From Paenibacillus odorifer (GTDB lineage: Bacteria; Bacillota; Bacilli; Paenibacillales; Paenibacillaceae): a stretch of 64,000 nt of DNA. Positions 27,475 through 36,869 of the stretch are shown in pieces. Every line of letters starts with the position of its first letter. Within the stretch, counting starts at the first letter, position 1. The notes under the pieces are model-generated. The model did no database searches and was not told the origin of the DNA. It saw nothing but the letters and a program-made list of their open reading frames with translations. The position numbers and the translations under genes are program-made. The stretch lies in assembly GCF_000758725.1 (NCBI RefSeq), contig NZ_CP009428.1, forward strand, positions 4,216,001 to 4,280,000, written 5' to 3'.

Positions 27475-27530
27475 AGACTCCTCATTCGTCAATAGTATTT
27501 AATAGTGCTATATCCCTATCTCCAACTTTG

Positions 27531-27554
27531 AGCAATACAGTATGATTATACTAT
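27531..27554. promoter_or_regulatory. Inverted-repeat motif shared with 32177-32200
   Basis: A 24-base segment upstream of the hybrid-kinase gene contains the near-palindrome AATACAGTAT-GATT-ATACTATATT and matches 22 of 24 positions with a segment upstream of the DUF1648 gene. On the minus strand it includes TATAAT, so it may be a promoter -10 region with an operator. Confidence 0.35.
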
Positions 27555-27594
27555 ATTAAGAGGCCTATAGACGTATGTAATCCTATGTTTAGAG

Positions 27595-27632
27595 GAAAAA
27601 AATCAACTATCCCATAGAGCAGATAGTTGATT
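27595..27632 (-). terminator. Terminator of the epimerase gene
   Basis: AATCAACTATC and GATAGTTGATT pair around a 10-base loop and are followed by a T run on the minus strand, 40 bases past the epimerase stop. Confidence 0.8.
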
Positions 27633-27671
27633 CCTTCCTTAACGCTTCTTCTAATGTAGAGTTCGATGTGT

Positions 27672-28505
27672 TTAGATTTCTAGCAATGAGAATACTTTAT
27701 CGAAACCTGCTTTGGAACGGGAAAATAATTCAGATGAACTGTGTGCGGAGGCTGGTGCCAGCACTTCTTGGGCGATAACGCCGGTATACCCGATCTTTGT
27801 AAGGCTTCCCAGGAAGCCTGTAAGATCAATAGCCCCTTCCCCTGGATACAATCGATCAAAATCAAGCAATTCTTCTATGGGCAGAGGTTTAGCATCATTG
27901 ATATGGACATACGCGATTTGATGCGGTTGTAATTTCAGCAGATCCTCACTTGTTAATCCATTTGTATGCCAATGATAGGAATCCAGCAACAAGCCGATAT
28001 TTCTCACTTGAATGGTGTCTATCCAGTTCAACGTATCATGCATCGTCCAGATCAGCGGATTTGCCCATTGTGTACGTAAGTGATGAGGGCCAACGAACTC
28101 TAAGGCTAGCGAAATACCATAAGCGCCTAATATTTCTGCACATAGTCTTAAACGTCTAGTGGCTGCAATCATAAACGGTGCGACCGGAAGATCAGTCGAA
28201 GGTAAAATATATGTGCAGCATGTGGTGCACTTTAAGTCAGCAGCGGCCTCAGCCATCTGGGTAAGCGATTTCAGACTCTCCCTAAAGCTATCCTCTGTCG
28301 TGCGCCAATCTACCTCTAAACCAAAAGATCCTAGCATGACGCCATGACTTTCCAACAATTGAACTGCCCCATCCTTGCCATATTGCTGTACCAACTCTAA
28401 TGGATTGACGTCTATGGACCGAAACCCGAATTGGCTCGCAAGTCTGATGTATTCTTCATTGGAACTAATCTCACCCAAACCTGCTGTTGTTAATCCTCTT
28501 ATCAT
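27672..28505 (-). CDS. Sugar phosphate isomerase/epimerase family protein (TIM barrel, AP endonuclease 2 fold)
   Basis: The product is 277 residues and cytoplasmic. It has the xylose-isomerase-like barrel layout: LGEISSNEEYIRLASQFGF, then LALEFVGPHH with a metal-binding Glu, NIGLLLDSYHWH with Asp and His, AYVHINDAK, and the closing GVIAQEVL. Members isomerise or epimerise sugars or inositols, or dehydrate keto-inositols. GGGGGAG precedes the ATG. Its 5' end faces a LysR gene, so the regulator probably controls it. Substrate not deducible. Confidence 0.85.
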   Translation of the reverse strand: MIRGLTTAGLGEISSNEEYIRLASQFGFRSIDVNPLELVQQYGKDGAVQLLESHGVMLGSFGLEVDWRTTEDSFRESLKSLTQMAEAAADLKCTTCCTYILPSTDLPVAPFMIAATRRLRLCAEILGAYGISLALEFVGPHHLRTQWANPLIWTMHDTLNWIDTIQVRNIGLLLDSYHWHTNGLTSEDLLKLQPHQIAYVHINDAKPLPIEELLDFDRLYPGEGAIDLTGFLGSLTKIGYTGVIAQEVLAPASAHSSSELFSRSKAGFDKVFSLLEI

Positions 28506-28682
28506 CGTAGATCTCCCCCTTTATGACCAATCAAACAGTACATCATTGTTCTGGGTACCCATTCCAAGTCTAGCGCATTTGGCACTCGAATAAAACACCT
28601 CAAAGGACATGTCATTCCTTTCATTTTTCTTCAAAGATCCTTATACTTGCTTGAAGAAGCATTTCAAGGGAGAATGAAAAGT

Positions 28683-29582
28683 ATGGACATAAAAAAATTG
28701 CAATACTTTATCGCAGTAGCAGAGGAACTGCATTTTAACCGTGCAGCAGAGAAGCTAAATATGACACAGCCTCCCTTAAGCCAGCAAATTCAAGCTCTGG
28801 AGAATGAAATTGGTGTGAAACTATTAGAACGGAACAAAAGACAAGTTCGTCTCACGCCAGCGGGGGCGGTATTTCTAGAAGAGGCTAAATCCATTTTATC
28901 TCAACTGGAACGCTCTATTAAAACAACACAATTAGTCGATCAAGGAATTATCGGACATTTGAACATTGGATTTATAGATTCTGCAGCTGGTGGAGTATTG
29001 GTTAATATGTTAAAAATGTTTCGGGAACGTTATCCACAAGTACAACTCAGATTACATGAGATGACGTCTGCTCAGCAGTGGCAGGCTTTACATGAAGGAA
29101 CGATTCACATTGGATTTGTACGTTATACAGAGTCGGGCAAACATATCGACCATCGTCCCTTAGTCAATGAATCGCTTATTGCCGTTTTGCCAGAGCAGCA
29201 TCACCTATCTCAATTACCGGTGTTATCCATTCGCTCTTTAGCTTTAGAGCCGTTTATATCGTTCCCGCGTCATTTAGGAGCTCCTTTTCATGACCTCATT
29301 ATGAGCTTCTGCGCCCAACACGACATGTATCCGAATGTTGTACAGGAAGCCATTCAGATGTACACCATTGTAAATTTGGTAGCTGCTAATCTTGGAGTTT
29401 CCATTGTGCCCTCTTCAGTTGCTATTTTTCAGCGTGAAGGTGTCGCATTTCGTCCCTTTGAAGAAAGCACACCATCGATTCCCCTTTATGCCGCTTGGAG
29501 AACCGATTGCGATCGTGCCTCCTTATCCGCGTTACTAGAGATCATAGGACAAATGAGTTCAGAAGCTATTAATGGTGAATAA
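28683..29582 (+). CDS. LysR-family transcriptional regulator
   Basis: The product is 299 residues. The N-terminal winged helix is typical (LHFNRAAEKLNMTQPPLSQQ at about residues 18-37), followed by a linker helix and a periplasmic-binding-like effector domain starting near residue 92 (LNIGFIDSAAGGVL). AGGGAG lies 10 bases before the ATG at 28683; an ATG three codons upstream is too close to the site. It is divergent from the epimerase gene across about 180 bases, the usual arrangement for LysR and its target. Confidence 0.92.
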   Translation: MDIKKLQYFIAVAEELHFNRAAEKLNMTQPPLSQQIQALENEIGVKLLERNKRQVRLTPAGAVFLEEAKSILSQLERSIKTTQLVDQGIIGHLNIGFIDSAAGGVLVNMLKMFRERYPQVQLRLHEMTSAQQWQALHEGTIHIGFVRYTESGKHIDHRPLVNESLIAVLPEQHHLSQLPVLSIRSLALEPFISFPRHLGAPFHDLIMSFCAQHDMYPNVVQEAIQMYTIVNLVAANLGVSIVPSSVAIFQREGVAFRPFEESTPSIPLYAAWRTDCDRASLSALLEIIGQMSSEAINGE

Positions 29583-29590
29583 TATAATAT

Positions 29591-30580
29591 TCAGCCCGTT
29601 TTTCTAGGATCACGTTCAACGAGTCCTTCTAGCACCCTATCGATTTCCAACATCACTTCCCTATCCAGACGAACTCCCGCAGCTTTGGCATTTTCTATAA
29701 CCTGCTCAGGCTTGGATGCCCCAATAATTGCAGAGGAGACTTGTGTATTTTGCAACACCCATGCTATAGCCAACTGCGGAAGCGTCAACCCAACTTCACT
29801 GGCGATGGAAGAGAGATTCGAGACCGCCTCAAGCACCTCAGTCCGAAGCCACTGACCCGCCAATTTATTCATAAATGGTGAGCCCGCAGCGGTTGAAGCA
29901 CGAGAACCCTCTGGCAATGGTTGCCCTGGCATATATTTACCTGAAAGAATCCCTTGAGCAAGCGGTGACCAGACCACCTGTCCAATCCCTTCCCGCTCAC
30001 AAGCTTGAACTACCTCCGTCTCCATCACGCGCCATAACATCGAATATTGAGGTTGACTAGCCACCAATGGCACCTTCAATTCCCTCGCCAAAATAGCACC
30101 TTCTGCTATCTGATCCGCCGTCCACTCACTTATCCCGACATAGAGAACCTTACCTTGACGCACCAGATCCGAAAAAGCCAAAAAGGTCTCTTCAAGGGAT
30201 ACTGTTGCGTCAAAGCGATGCGCATAATAGATATCAATATAATCGGTCTGTAATCTGTTCAGTGAAGCATGGCACGCCTCCATAATATGCTTGCGAGACA
30301 GACCTCTTGCGTTACGTCCCGTCCCTGTGGGATGGCACACCTTGGTACACAATTCGATATCAGCTCTGTGCACTCCTTTTAATGCTTGGCCCAGCACCAT
30401 CTCAGCTTTCGTATCGGAATATACATCTGCAGTATCAAATGTTGTGATCCCTACATCCAATGCAGCGCGAACACAAGCATGGGCAGTATCATTGTCCACT
30501 TGAGCACCATGTGTAATCCAATTACCATAAGCAATCTCACTTAGATGTAAGCCACTAGTTCCTAATTTGCGATAGTTCAT
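29591..30580 (-). CDS. Aldo/keto reductase (Kv-beta-like AKR)
   Basis: The product is 329 residues and cytoplasmic. N-terminal MNYRKLGTSGLHLSEIAYG; catalytic tetrad Asp and Tyr in FDTADVYSDTKAE, Lys in LCTKVCHP, His in IYYAHRFD. The C-terminal NADP-binding segment is SSAIIGASKPEQVIENAKA. AKR6/voltage-gated K-channel beta-like enzymes reduce aldehydes and ketones with NADPH. GGAGGG lies 6 bases before the ATG at 30580. It converges with the LysR gene, the stops lying about 8 bases apart. Confidence 0.92.
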   Translation of the reverse strand: MNYRKLGTSGLHLSEIAYGNWITHGAQVDNDTAHACVRAALDVGITTFDTADVYSDTKAEMVLGQALKGVHRADIELCTKVCHPTGTGRNARGLSRKHIMEACHASLNRLQTDYIDIYYAHRFDATVSLEETFLAFSDLVRQGKVLYVGISEWTADQIAEGAILARELKVPLVASQPQYSMLWRVMETEVVQACEREGIGQVVWSPLAQGILSGKYMPGQPLPEGSRASTAAGSPFMNKLAGQWLRTEVLEAVSNLSSIASEVGLTLPQLAIAWVLQNTQVSSAIIGASKPEQVIENAKAAGVRLDREVMLEIDRVLEGLVERDPRKTG

Positions 30581-30698
30581 TTTATACCCTCCTTTAGATA
30601 ACAATCTGATTGTAACAAAGAGATATTAATACGAGAAATACTCTTTAATATGCAGTTTAATTCAAAATAGATATTACTGAGACACTTAAAGATAATAA

Positions 30699-30723
30699 AA
30701 AAACACCCTTTAGGCGTTTTTTT
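30699..30723 (-). terminator. Short terminator after the DUF1648 gene
   Basis: On the minus strand AACGCC/GGTGTT forms a short stem followed by seven T residues. It lies about 70 bases past the DUF1648-protein stop. Confidence 0.55.
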
Positions 30724-30791
30724 CGGTAAATATTCTGTTTCGAAACTCTAACTTCGTCTATACTCCGGTGAGTATTAACCTCCAAGCTTTG

Positions 30792-31880
30792 TTACCGCAC
30801 CACAACTAACAGTACAATAATTCCGAGCCAAAACAGCCAGCTTACTGGGTGACCGAAATTTAATCCCCAGCCGACTCCGAGCCTTTTCTTGACGATTAGG
30901 TTTGGATCTTTGCTATTGAAATAAATCATACCTAATAGCCATTTTTCATCATCATGGACAGGTCTGACATTGGAGCTATCGGCAGATCGCTCCAAGCGGC
31001 TTTCACCCTGACCAGCCCAGAACGTTAAGGCCAAGGCGTATAGGATGATAAGGGCTATTATGATTAGGATAATAGGGATAGCGAAATTCATGTTAAGCTG
31101 AGATATCATATTTAGTTGCACGACGGAAAACAGGATAACTATTAAGAAGCTTGCTGTAAGCATAAAATATGACCAAGTACGGCGGTAAGTTGCGTCTTGT
31201 CTGATGGAACGGTTAGGATCATTGGGTTGAACCTGCTGCTTCACTCTGCGAATACTCCAATTCTCAAATATGAACAAAAGTGTTATGAACACTTGCATGA
31301 TCGTAGGCATAAACACAGAACTATAAGATTTAGCTGCATAGCCGTCTACGTTCCAACTGCTGTTGTAATGGATCGGAATCTGATCAGGAATCAGATCGTA
31401 GTTGCGTAGCACATTTACAATAGTAACAACAATAATTAAAACATGAATGAGGAACCATTTATTAGACAAGCCAATGTTTCTTTTCCGAAATCCAGTGTCC
31501 ACTGCCATGATCGATGGTTCCAGAGCAATAGGCAGCATAGGTAGTAAACTTTTCATTTTGAAATAATAGCTAATGTTTATGACTAGGGAGATTACGACCA
31601 TGGCGAGTGAATAAGTGACAATGATCCAACTTGGTTGCTTGGAATGTTCATCACCGTATATTAGACAGAGGATACAAATAATGAATAGGATGGTATGTAA
31701 GGTAGCACTAATCCTAGCATATGACTTCCGCATCTGGCGCAGAGGCTCACTATGGAATTGTACAGGGCTGACGGTGACCCCAAAACTAATCGTCTCTCTT
31801 GTTAAATAAGGCATGCTTACCATGAGTACAATGGCAGGTACAAATACTAAGATCATTACTATAACAGGCATTATCGTCAT
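30792..31880 (-). CDS. DUF1648/DUF5808 integral membrane protein
   Basis: The product is 362 residues with about eight membrane segments. The central segment NYDLIPDQIPIHYNSSWNVD is the DUF1648 signature, and the C-terminal part (WLLGMIYFNSKDPNLIVKKR then GWGLNFGHPVSW) is DUF5808. These proteins often sit beside a GntR/YtrA regulator gene in Bacilli, which is missing here. Function unknown; SdpI-like immunity proteins share DUF1648. GAGGAGG precedes the ATG. Confidence 0.82.
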   Translation of the reverse strand: MTIMPVIVMILVFVPAIVLMVSMPYLTRETISFGVTVSPVQFHSEPLRQMRKSYARISATLHTILFIICILCLIYGDEHSKQPSWIIVTYSLAMVVISLVINISYYFKMKSLLPMLPIALEPSIMAVDTGFRKRNIGLSNKWFLIHVLIIVVTIVNVLRNYDLIPDQIPIHYNSSWNVDGYAAKSYSSVFMPTIMQVFITLLFIFENWSIRRVKQQVQPNDPNRSIRQDATYRRTWSYFMLTASFLIVILFSVVQLNMISQLNMNFAIPIILIIIALIILYALALTFWAGQGESRLERSADSSNVRPVHDDEKWLLGMIYFNSKDPNLIVKKRLGVGWGLNFGHPVSWLFWLGIIVLLVVVR

Positions 31881-32246
31881 ATCATTCGCCTCCTCTTATA
31901 CATAAGTGTGTATTTGAAAACTCTATAACCCTTATAGCATAGGCGATTCATCACTATGCCTTTTTGCGTATGATTATCCTATTAACTTAGGATAGGTAAT
32001 CGGCTTGAACATAAATTTTATTATAATCGATTTTAGTAACTATAGGGGTGAAATTAACAATTTATCCAGTTTTTTTGCTACGCAGAGCTCCTCATAAAGG
32101 ACAGGTGTAACCAACAACATGAAAAGAAGGCAATGTTATTACTTTAGCTTCCAGAAAATCTCCTCCATTCAAAATAAGCAATACAATTTGATTATACTAT
32201 TAAGTGGAAGAATAGTTCGATCTGCTTAAAGCACTTTACAATAAAA
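31881..32246. other. Non-coding gap upstream of the DUF1648 gene
   Basis: No credible gene in about 365 bases. It contains a GCATAG/CTATGC hairpin near 31940-31965 and, at 32177-32200, the 24-base motif shared with 27531. The minus-strand TATAAT in that motif could be the -10 of a promoter for the DUF1648 gene, which would give a long leader. Confidence 0.5.
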
Positions 32247-32276
32247 AAGCTTCCACCATACTCTGGTAGAAGCTTC
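32247..32276 (-). terminator. Terminator of the MurNAc operon
   Basis: AAGCTTCcACCA and TGGTaGAAGCTT form a 12-bp stem with one mismatch, flanked by A/T runs, 11 bases past the murR stop. Confidence 0.85.
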
Positions 32277-32286
32277 TTATCGCAAT

Positions 32287-33138
32287 TTAATCATTCAAAA
32301 TTTCAATCATTTTTCTTGTCTTCGCTAGCTGCTCCACAGTAAAATCATGCTGAGCAGAAGCATATGCACTAAAGACAATATCGAGCACAAATAATTGCGC
32401 AAATCTTGAACTTGTTGCCGCACTGCGAAGCTGCGCTTCCGGCGCACGTGATGTAAATAAAGAAACATCAGCTAGCTGAGAAAGCTTGTTATTTCCAGGA
32501 CGAGTGAGGCTGATTGTTTTTATCCCCTGTTCCTTAGCTCGTTTTAATAATTGAATAACCTCTCTCGTTTCACCGCTATACGAAATCCCCCAGAAGACAG
32601 CATTTTCTGATTTCGTAGCCATGGCTGCCGCCAATAAATGACGATCTGAAATCGCATATACATTTTTGCCTAGCCGAAGCCATTTTTGTGCTGCATCTTC
32701 TGCAATAATAAATGAGGCACCTATCCCATAAACATAAATTACTTCTGCCTGTTGTAACAGGTTCACTGCCTGCTCTATAGATTGCGCGTCCAGTTGACTG
32801 GCCGTATTCTGAAAGGTCAATATGGTGTTCGACAACATTTTATCAATGATAGAATGCACCGATTCATTCGATTCAACATCAAAGTAGCCAACATGCGGCG
32901 TGTTTTCTGCTTCCGCAGATAAACGGATTTTCAACGCGGGGAAACCGTCTATTCCTAGTGACCTGCAAAAACGAACAACCGCCGCACTGCTTGCATCCGC
33001 TTTCGTCGCTAATTCATGTATAGTCATATGCATCACTTCTTTAGCATTTGCAAGAATGTACTCAGCAACTTTTTTTTCGGATTCTGGCAGTTCATTTAAT
33101 AATAGTTCAATTTGCGAAATCATACTCCCTACTACCAA
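32287..33138 (-). CDS. murR: RpiR-family regulator MurR
   Basis: The product is 283 residues. N-terminal RpiR HTH (MTIHELATKADASSAAVVRFCRSLG split across residues 37-62) and a C-terminal SIS domain (VIYVYGIGASFI, then WGISYSGETREV) that binds a sugar phosphate, presumably MurNAc 6-phosphate. The frame starts at TTG 33138, which has an ideal GAGGAG 8 bases upstream; an ATG at 33123 sits almost on a GGGAG and is less likely. Last gene of the murQ-murP-mupG operon, which it probably represses. Confidence 0.9.
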   Translation of the reverse strand: MVVGSMISQIELLLNELPESEKKVAEYILANAKEVMHMTIHELATKADASSAAVVRFCRSLGIDGFPALKIRLSAEAENTPHVGYFDVESNESVHSIIDKMLSNTILTFQNTASQLDAQSIEQAVNLLQQAEVIYVYGIGASFIIAEDAAQKWLRLGKNVYAISDRHLLAAAMATKSENAVFWGISYSGETREVIQLLKRAKEQGIKTISLTRPGNNKLSQLADVSLFTSRAPEAQLRSAATSSRFAQLFVLDIVFSAYASAQHDFTVEQLAKTRKMIEILND

Positions 33139-33199
33139 GTCCTTATCTCCTCTGCTTAATCTATTTTCTTTATTGTAACAAAATAGAGGGGAGTAATCA

Positions 33200-34252
33200 T
33201 TAAGTAGCAGATGTAAAGGAAAAACGGCTGCCTCCTTTTCTAACGTAGTCCAATAGAGGAATGTCTTCTTCTAAAACATGACCAACCACATTAACACCTT
33301 CATGTGCTGGCAGATCCGTTAATGTGATCTGTAACTCATGTTCATAGCGGCCATACAAATAATTATCAACCGTAATCGATCCTTTGAGTCGCTTGTTCGT
33401 ATGCATAGGCGTAATATTTTTCGTCATTACAAATCGCGCTTCATCTGTTCGTGCAGTTTCAGAGCGAACCACATCACGAGCAGCGTCAAGGCGGTTTCGA
33501 TGAACAATATCCCATAAGGCATAAGGCAGTTCCTTGGTTACTCGCAAAGGAATAATTCCTTCTTCATAGCTTTGAAATTGAAGCTGAGACCATTCTGAAA
33601 GTGTTAAGTCTCCCACAAAAATTTTGTCCACTGCACAATCCTTCTCTAATTCCAAGTAAGCTAGAAAAGAAGATTGATTCCGATGCTTCTCTAATGTGGG
33701 CAAACTTCCAAATAATGGTTTTCTCTTCAGCCCGTCTCCAGGAATAAAAGCCATGGTCGTAATACCTTCCGCTTGCAACCATCTGTTCTTCTCAATAAAT
33801 GTTTCTTTATCAAGCCCGGTTTCCGGGCGGGGATAATAATTATGCCAAGCCTCAATGTTCCCAAGACAGATATGATGATCTTTTAATGTAGCTAAGAACT
33901 CTGGTGTTAATGTGCTCGCGTTTAAGGCAATTTTCATTTTTTGCGAGTAGGCAGCAATATCATGGGCGCTAAATCCAAAATCCAACCGCAAACCTGTAAC
34001 ACCAGATTCCAATAAAAAGGGAAAAGGAAATTTCTCCAATGCTTTCCCGGAAATATCTGCCATCAAGTCCATTTCTAATTGTTTGGCCGCGTTTGCGATT
34101 TCCAGCAATTTCTCCTTCAATAGTTCTATATCATCTTCTGGCATATGAAGGGAGGTGAATATTTCTGTACAACCAGCTTCCTTCATTTTTTTCATATAGT
34201 TCACGTTTTCTTCTAACGTCCGGTCCGCTACATAAATTGAAATCCCCAGCAT
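33200..34252 (-). CDS. mupG: 6-phospho-N-acetylmuramidase MupG (DUF871 family)
   Basis: The product is about 350 residues and cytoplasmic. MLGISIYVADRTLEEN begins the DUF871 TIM barrel; GVTGLRLDFGFS, NASTLTP and YPRPETGLD follow, and the C-terminal domain includes PMHTNKRLKGSITVDNYLYG. In S. aureus MupG cleaves MurNAc-6P-GlcNAc taken up by the PTS. Its presence between murP and murR indicates recycling of the disaccharide MurNAc-GlcNAc rather than only free MurNAc. GAGGTG lies 6 bases before the ATG at 34252; a GTG at 34261 lies inside that site. Confidence 0.88.
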   Translation of the reverse strand: MLGISIYVADRTLEENVNYMKKMKEAGCTEIFTSLHMPEDDIELLKEKLLEIANAAKQLEMDLMADISGKALEKFPFPFLLESGVTGLRLDFGFSAHDIAAYSQKMKIALNASTLTPEFLATLKDHHICLGNIEAWHNYYPRPETGLDKETFIEKNRWLQAEGITTMAFIPGDGLKRKPLFGSLPTLEKHRNQSSFLAYLELEKDCAVDKIFVGDLTLSEWSQLQFQSYEEGIIPLRVTKELPYALWDIVHRNRLDAARDVVRSETARTDEARFVMTKNITPMHTNKRLKGSITVDNYLYGRYEHELQITLTDLPAHEGVNVVGHVLEEDIPLLDYVRKGGSRFSFTSAT

Positions 34253-34279
34253 TGAAATCACCTCAGTATTTCTGATCAG

Positions 34280-35698
34280 TTATTCCTGTTCTGCCATAGC
34301 CTCTTTTGGAGTACCGAATAAATAAGTAGCGATAAATCCACCAGCGTAAGCTGCAATTAACCCTAATACATATTTCAACCATAATCCATTAGCAATCAAT
34401 GGAATCAATGCAACTCCAGATGGCCCAATAGCAATCGCTCCAACATTACCGAATAAACCAATGACCGCGCCCCCAATACCTCCGCCAATACAAGCTGTAA
34501 TGAAAGGACGTCCTAACGGTAAAGTTACCCCATAAATCAATGGCTCACCGATTCCCAGAATACCAACTGGAAGCGCACCTTTAATCATGTTTGTTAATGA
34601 TTTATTCTTTTTGCAACGAATCCATAAGGCAATGGATGCCCCTACTTGACCCGCACCAGCCATAGCAAGCATCGGAAGTAATAACGTCATCCCTGAACTA
34701 TTGATCATCTCAATATGAATCGGCGTCAATACCTGATGCAGCCCTAACATAACAAGTGGTAAAAACGCTGTCCCTAATACAAAACCTGAGAATGCACCAC
34801 CAACTTCTATCGTCCAGTTAATCGCTCCGATTAAGTTATTAGAAATAAATCCAGCGAATGGCATGATGAAAAATATAGTTATCAGGCCCACAACTAGCAA
34901 GGCTATTGTAGGTGTAACGATAATATCAATCGCATCCGGAATCACTTTACGCAAATATTTTTCAACGATTGATAAAATCCATACTGCGATTAGGACACCA
35001 ATGACCCCGCCTTGCCCTGGTGTTAAAGGTGCGCCCGTAAATATATTATGAATGGGCAGTTCAGCTGTAACCCCTGTTAAAAGCGTTATCCCACCGATCA
35101 CTCCGCCAAGAGCAGGAGTAGCTCCAAATTCTTTAGCTGCATTGATGCCGACATAAATCACTAAGTAACTAAAAATCGCATTTTTAATTACATTTAATAT
35201 CGTCACATATTGCTGCCAAGTTGTGGCATCTAAGTTGCCTGCTGTAATATTGTTGGCTAGAATCGAGCCGATACCTGCAATTAAACCAGCTCCAACGAAT
35301 GCAGGAATCAGGGGGATGAAAATATTACCTATTTTCCGCAAAAAGTTTTTGAAGGGTGTATCATTCTTCTTTTTAAGTTGTGCTTTCATTTCTGCGCCTT
35401 TAGCTTGTAATTGTTCAGCCGAAGCTGAACTTTTACCCTCTAAGACACTTTCTTCTAACACTTTACCAAATTCTTCGGCTACTTTGGTCACGACCCCTGG
35501 TCCGAGAATGATTTGATAGGTTTCGTCATCTACTACCCCTAGAACCCCATCCATTTTTTTCAATTCCGCTTCAGCGATTTGACTGCGATCAACCACAGTT
35601 ACACGAAGACGAGTCATGCAATGGGTATATTCGGATACATTTGAACTGCCACCAATAGCCCCTAATATTTTGACCGCTAAATCATGATATTTACTCAT
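34280..35698 (-). CDS. murP: PTS transporter EIIBC for MurNAc or MurNAc-GlcNAc
   Basis: The product is 472 residues. EIIB domain at residues 1-90 with the phospho-Cys in EYTHCMTRLRV, a linker, then an EIIC domain of about ten membrane helices containing GIGEPLIYGVTLPLG. No EIIA domain, so it must borrow one (for example from the glucose PTS). It imports and phosphorylates MurNAc-type sugars, feeding MupG and MurQ. GGGGG precedes the ATG, 27 bases past the murQ stop. Confidence 0.9.
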   Translation of the reverse strand: MSKYHDLAVKILGAIGGSSNVSEYTHCMTRLRVTVVDRSQIAEAELKKMDGVLGVVDDETYQIILGPGVVTKVAEEFGKVLEESVLEGKSSASAEQLQAKGAEMKAQLKKKNDTPFKNFLRKIGNIFIPLIPAFVGAGLIAGIGSILANNITAGNLDATTWQQYVTILNVIKNAIFSYLVIYVGINAAKEFGATPALGGVIGGITLLTGVTAELPIHNIFTGAPLTPGQGGVIGVLIAVWILSIVEKYLRKVIPDAIDIIVTPTIALLVVGLITIFFIMPFAGFISNNLIGAINWTIEVGGAFSGFVLGTAFLPLVMLGLHQVLTPIHIEMINSSGMTLLLPMLAMAGAGQVGASIALWIRCKKNKSLTNMIKGALPVGILGIGEPLIYGVTLPLGRPFITACIGGGIGGAVIGLFGNVGAIAIGPSGVALIPLIANGLWLKYVLGLIAAYAGGFIATYLFGTPKEAMAEQE

Positions 35699-35724
35699 GT
35701 TTATACCCCCTTCTTACTTTCGTA

Positions 35725-36621
35725 TTATTTTATTGCCTGACGGACAAACCCTTGTGATTCCTCCAAACGTTGTATAGCTTCTTCTTTAGAAAGCCCGGCA
35801 AGAATCATCACAATGGCAATTTTTGGTTTATGATCTGCTTTCTTCAGATAATCTTCTGCTGTTACAGCATCACAATCTGTCGCATCCATAACAATACGTT
35901 TAGCACGTTCTACAAGCTTTTCATTGGTTAACTGTACATCGACCATTAAATTTCCATATACTTTTCCCGTTCCAATCATCGAAGCTGTTGAAAGCATATT
36001 GCAAATTAATTTTTGAGAGCTTCCAGCTTTTAAACGTGTTGATCCTGTTAACACTTCCGGTCCGTTTACAACTTCAATCGCAATCTTGGCAACTTTACCA
36101 ATCGCTGAATCTTTGTTGCAACTCACGGCTACAGTAGGTGTTCCAATAGAATTGGCATATTCTAATCCGCCTATAACATAAGGCGTGCGTCCGCTAGCGG
36201 CAATTCCTACGACAACATCTTTGGCGGTCAGCTTAATATCTTGTAAATCTTGCACTCCTAATTGTTCATTGTCCTCCGCACCTTCAACCGCTTTAATAAA
36301 CGCTCTTTCTCCACCAGCAATTAGCCCAACGACCTCTTCAGGTGCTGTTCCAAATGTAGGTGGACATTCAACAGCATCTAGCAAGCCGATACGTCCACTC
36401 GTTCCAGCTCCCATGTAAATTAAGCGCCCACCCTCTTTAATCGCCATTGTAATTACTTCTACTGCTTTGGCAATTTGCGGAATCTCTTGTTTAACAGCTT
36501 GTGCAACCTTCTGATCTTCTTCATTCATCACTTCCAGAAGCTCAAGTGGTGTTAATTCATCCAAGTTCATTGTCTTCTTATTGCGAGTCTCTGTTGTCAA
36601 ATGTTCTAACATGATTTTCAT
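35725..36621 (-). CDS. murQ: N-acetylmuramic acid 6-phosphate etherase MurQ
   Basis: The product is about 298 residues. SIS-domain enzyme: LIYMGAGTSGRIGLLDAVEC is the substrate-binding hallmark, followed by GLIAGGERAF and VEGAEDN. It removes the lactyl ether from MurNAc-6P to give GlcNAc-6P. First gene of the operon. Three ATGs lie in a row; the third (36621) has AAAAGG at 6 bases, while the first two are too close. A cre-like site sits 20 bases upstream of the start. Confidence 0.93.
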   Translation of the reverse strand: MKIMLEHLTTETRNKKTMNLDELTPLELLEVMNEEDQKVAQAVKQEIPQIAKAVEVITMAIKEGGRLIYMGAGTSGRIGLLDAVECPPTFGTAPEEVVGLIAGGERAFIKAVEGAEDNEQLGVQDLQDIKLTAKDVVVGIAASGRTPYVIGGLEYANSIGTPTVAVSCNKDSAIGKVAKIAIEVVNGPEVLTGSTRLKAGSSQKLICNMLSTASMIGTGKVYGNLMVDVQLTNEKLVERAKRIVMDATDCDAVTAEDYLKKADHKPKIAIVMILAGLSKEEAIQRLEESQGFVRQAIK

Positions 36622-36640
36622 CATCATCCTTTTCCGTATA

Positions 36641-36654
36641 TGAAATCGCTTTCT
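36641..36654. promoter_or_regulatory. cre-like site upstream of murQ
   Basis: TGAAATCGCTTTCT agrees with the cre consensus at 13 of 14 positions. It lies just upstream of murQ, consistent with CcpA repression of a sugar PTS operon. Confidence 0.6.
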
Positions 36655-36869
36655 AATTGAAGGATAACATTTCTGAAATATTATTTCAACATTATTTTAT
36701 TTCTATTAAAACAAAGTGTCAAAACTCTGAAACTATCTCTACTCAAAACAAACGTCTTCAATGCCTGAAAAATATTAAGCGGTATCATAAGTATGAAGCG
36801 TGGTTTTTTTGCGAAAAATTTCAAAAGTACTTTATAATGTAGATACTGTTATGTTATGGAGGGAAATAA

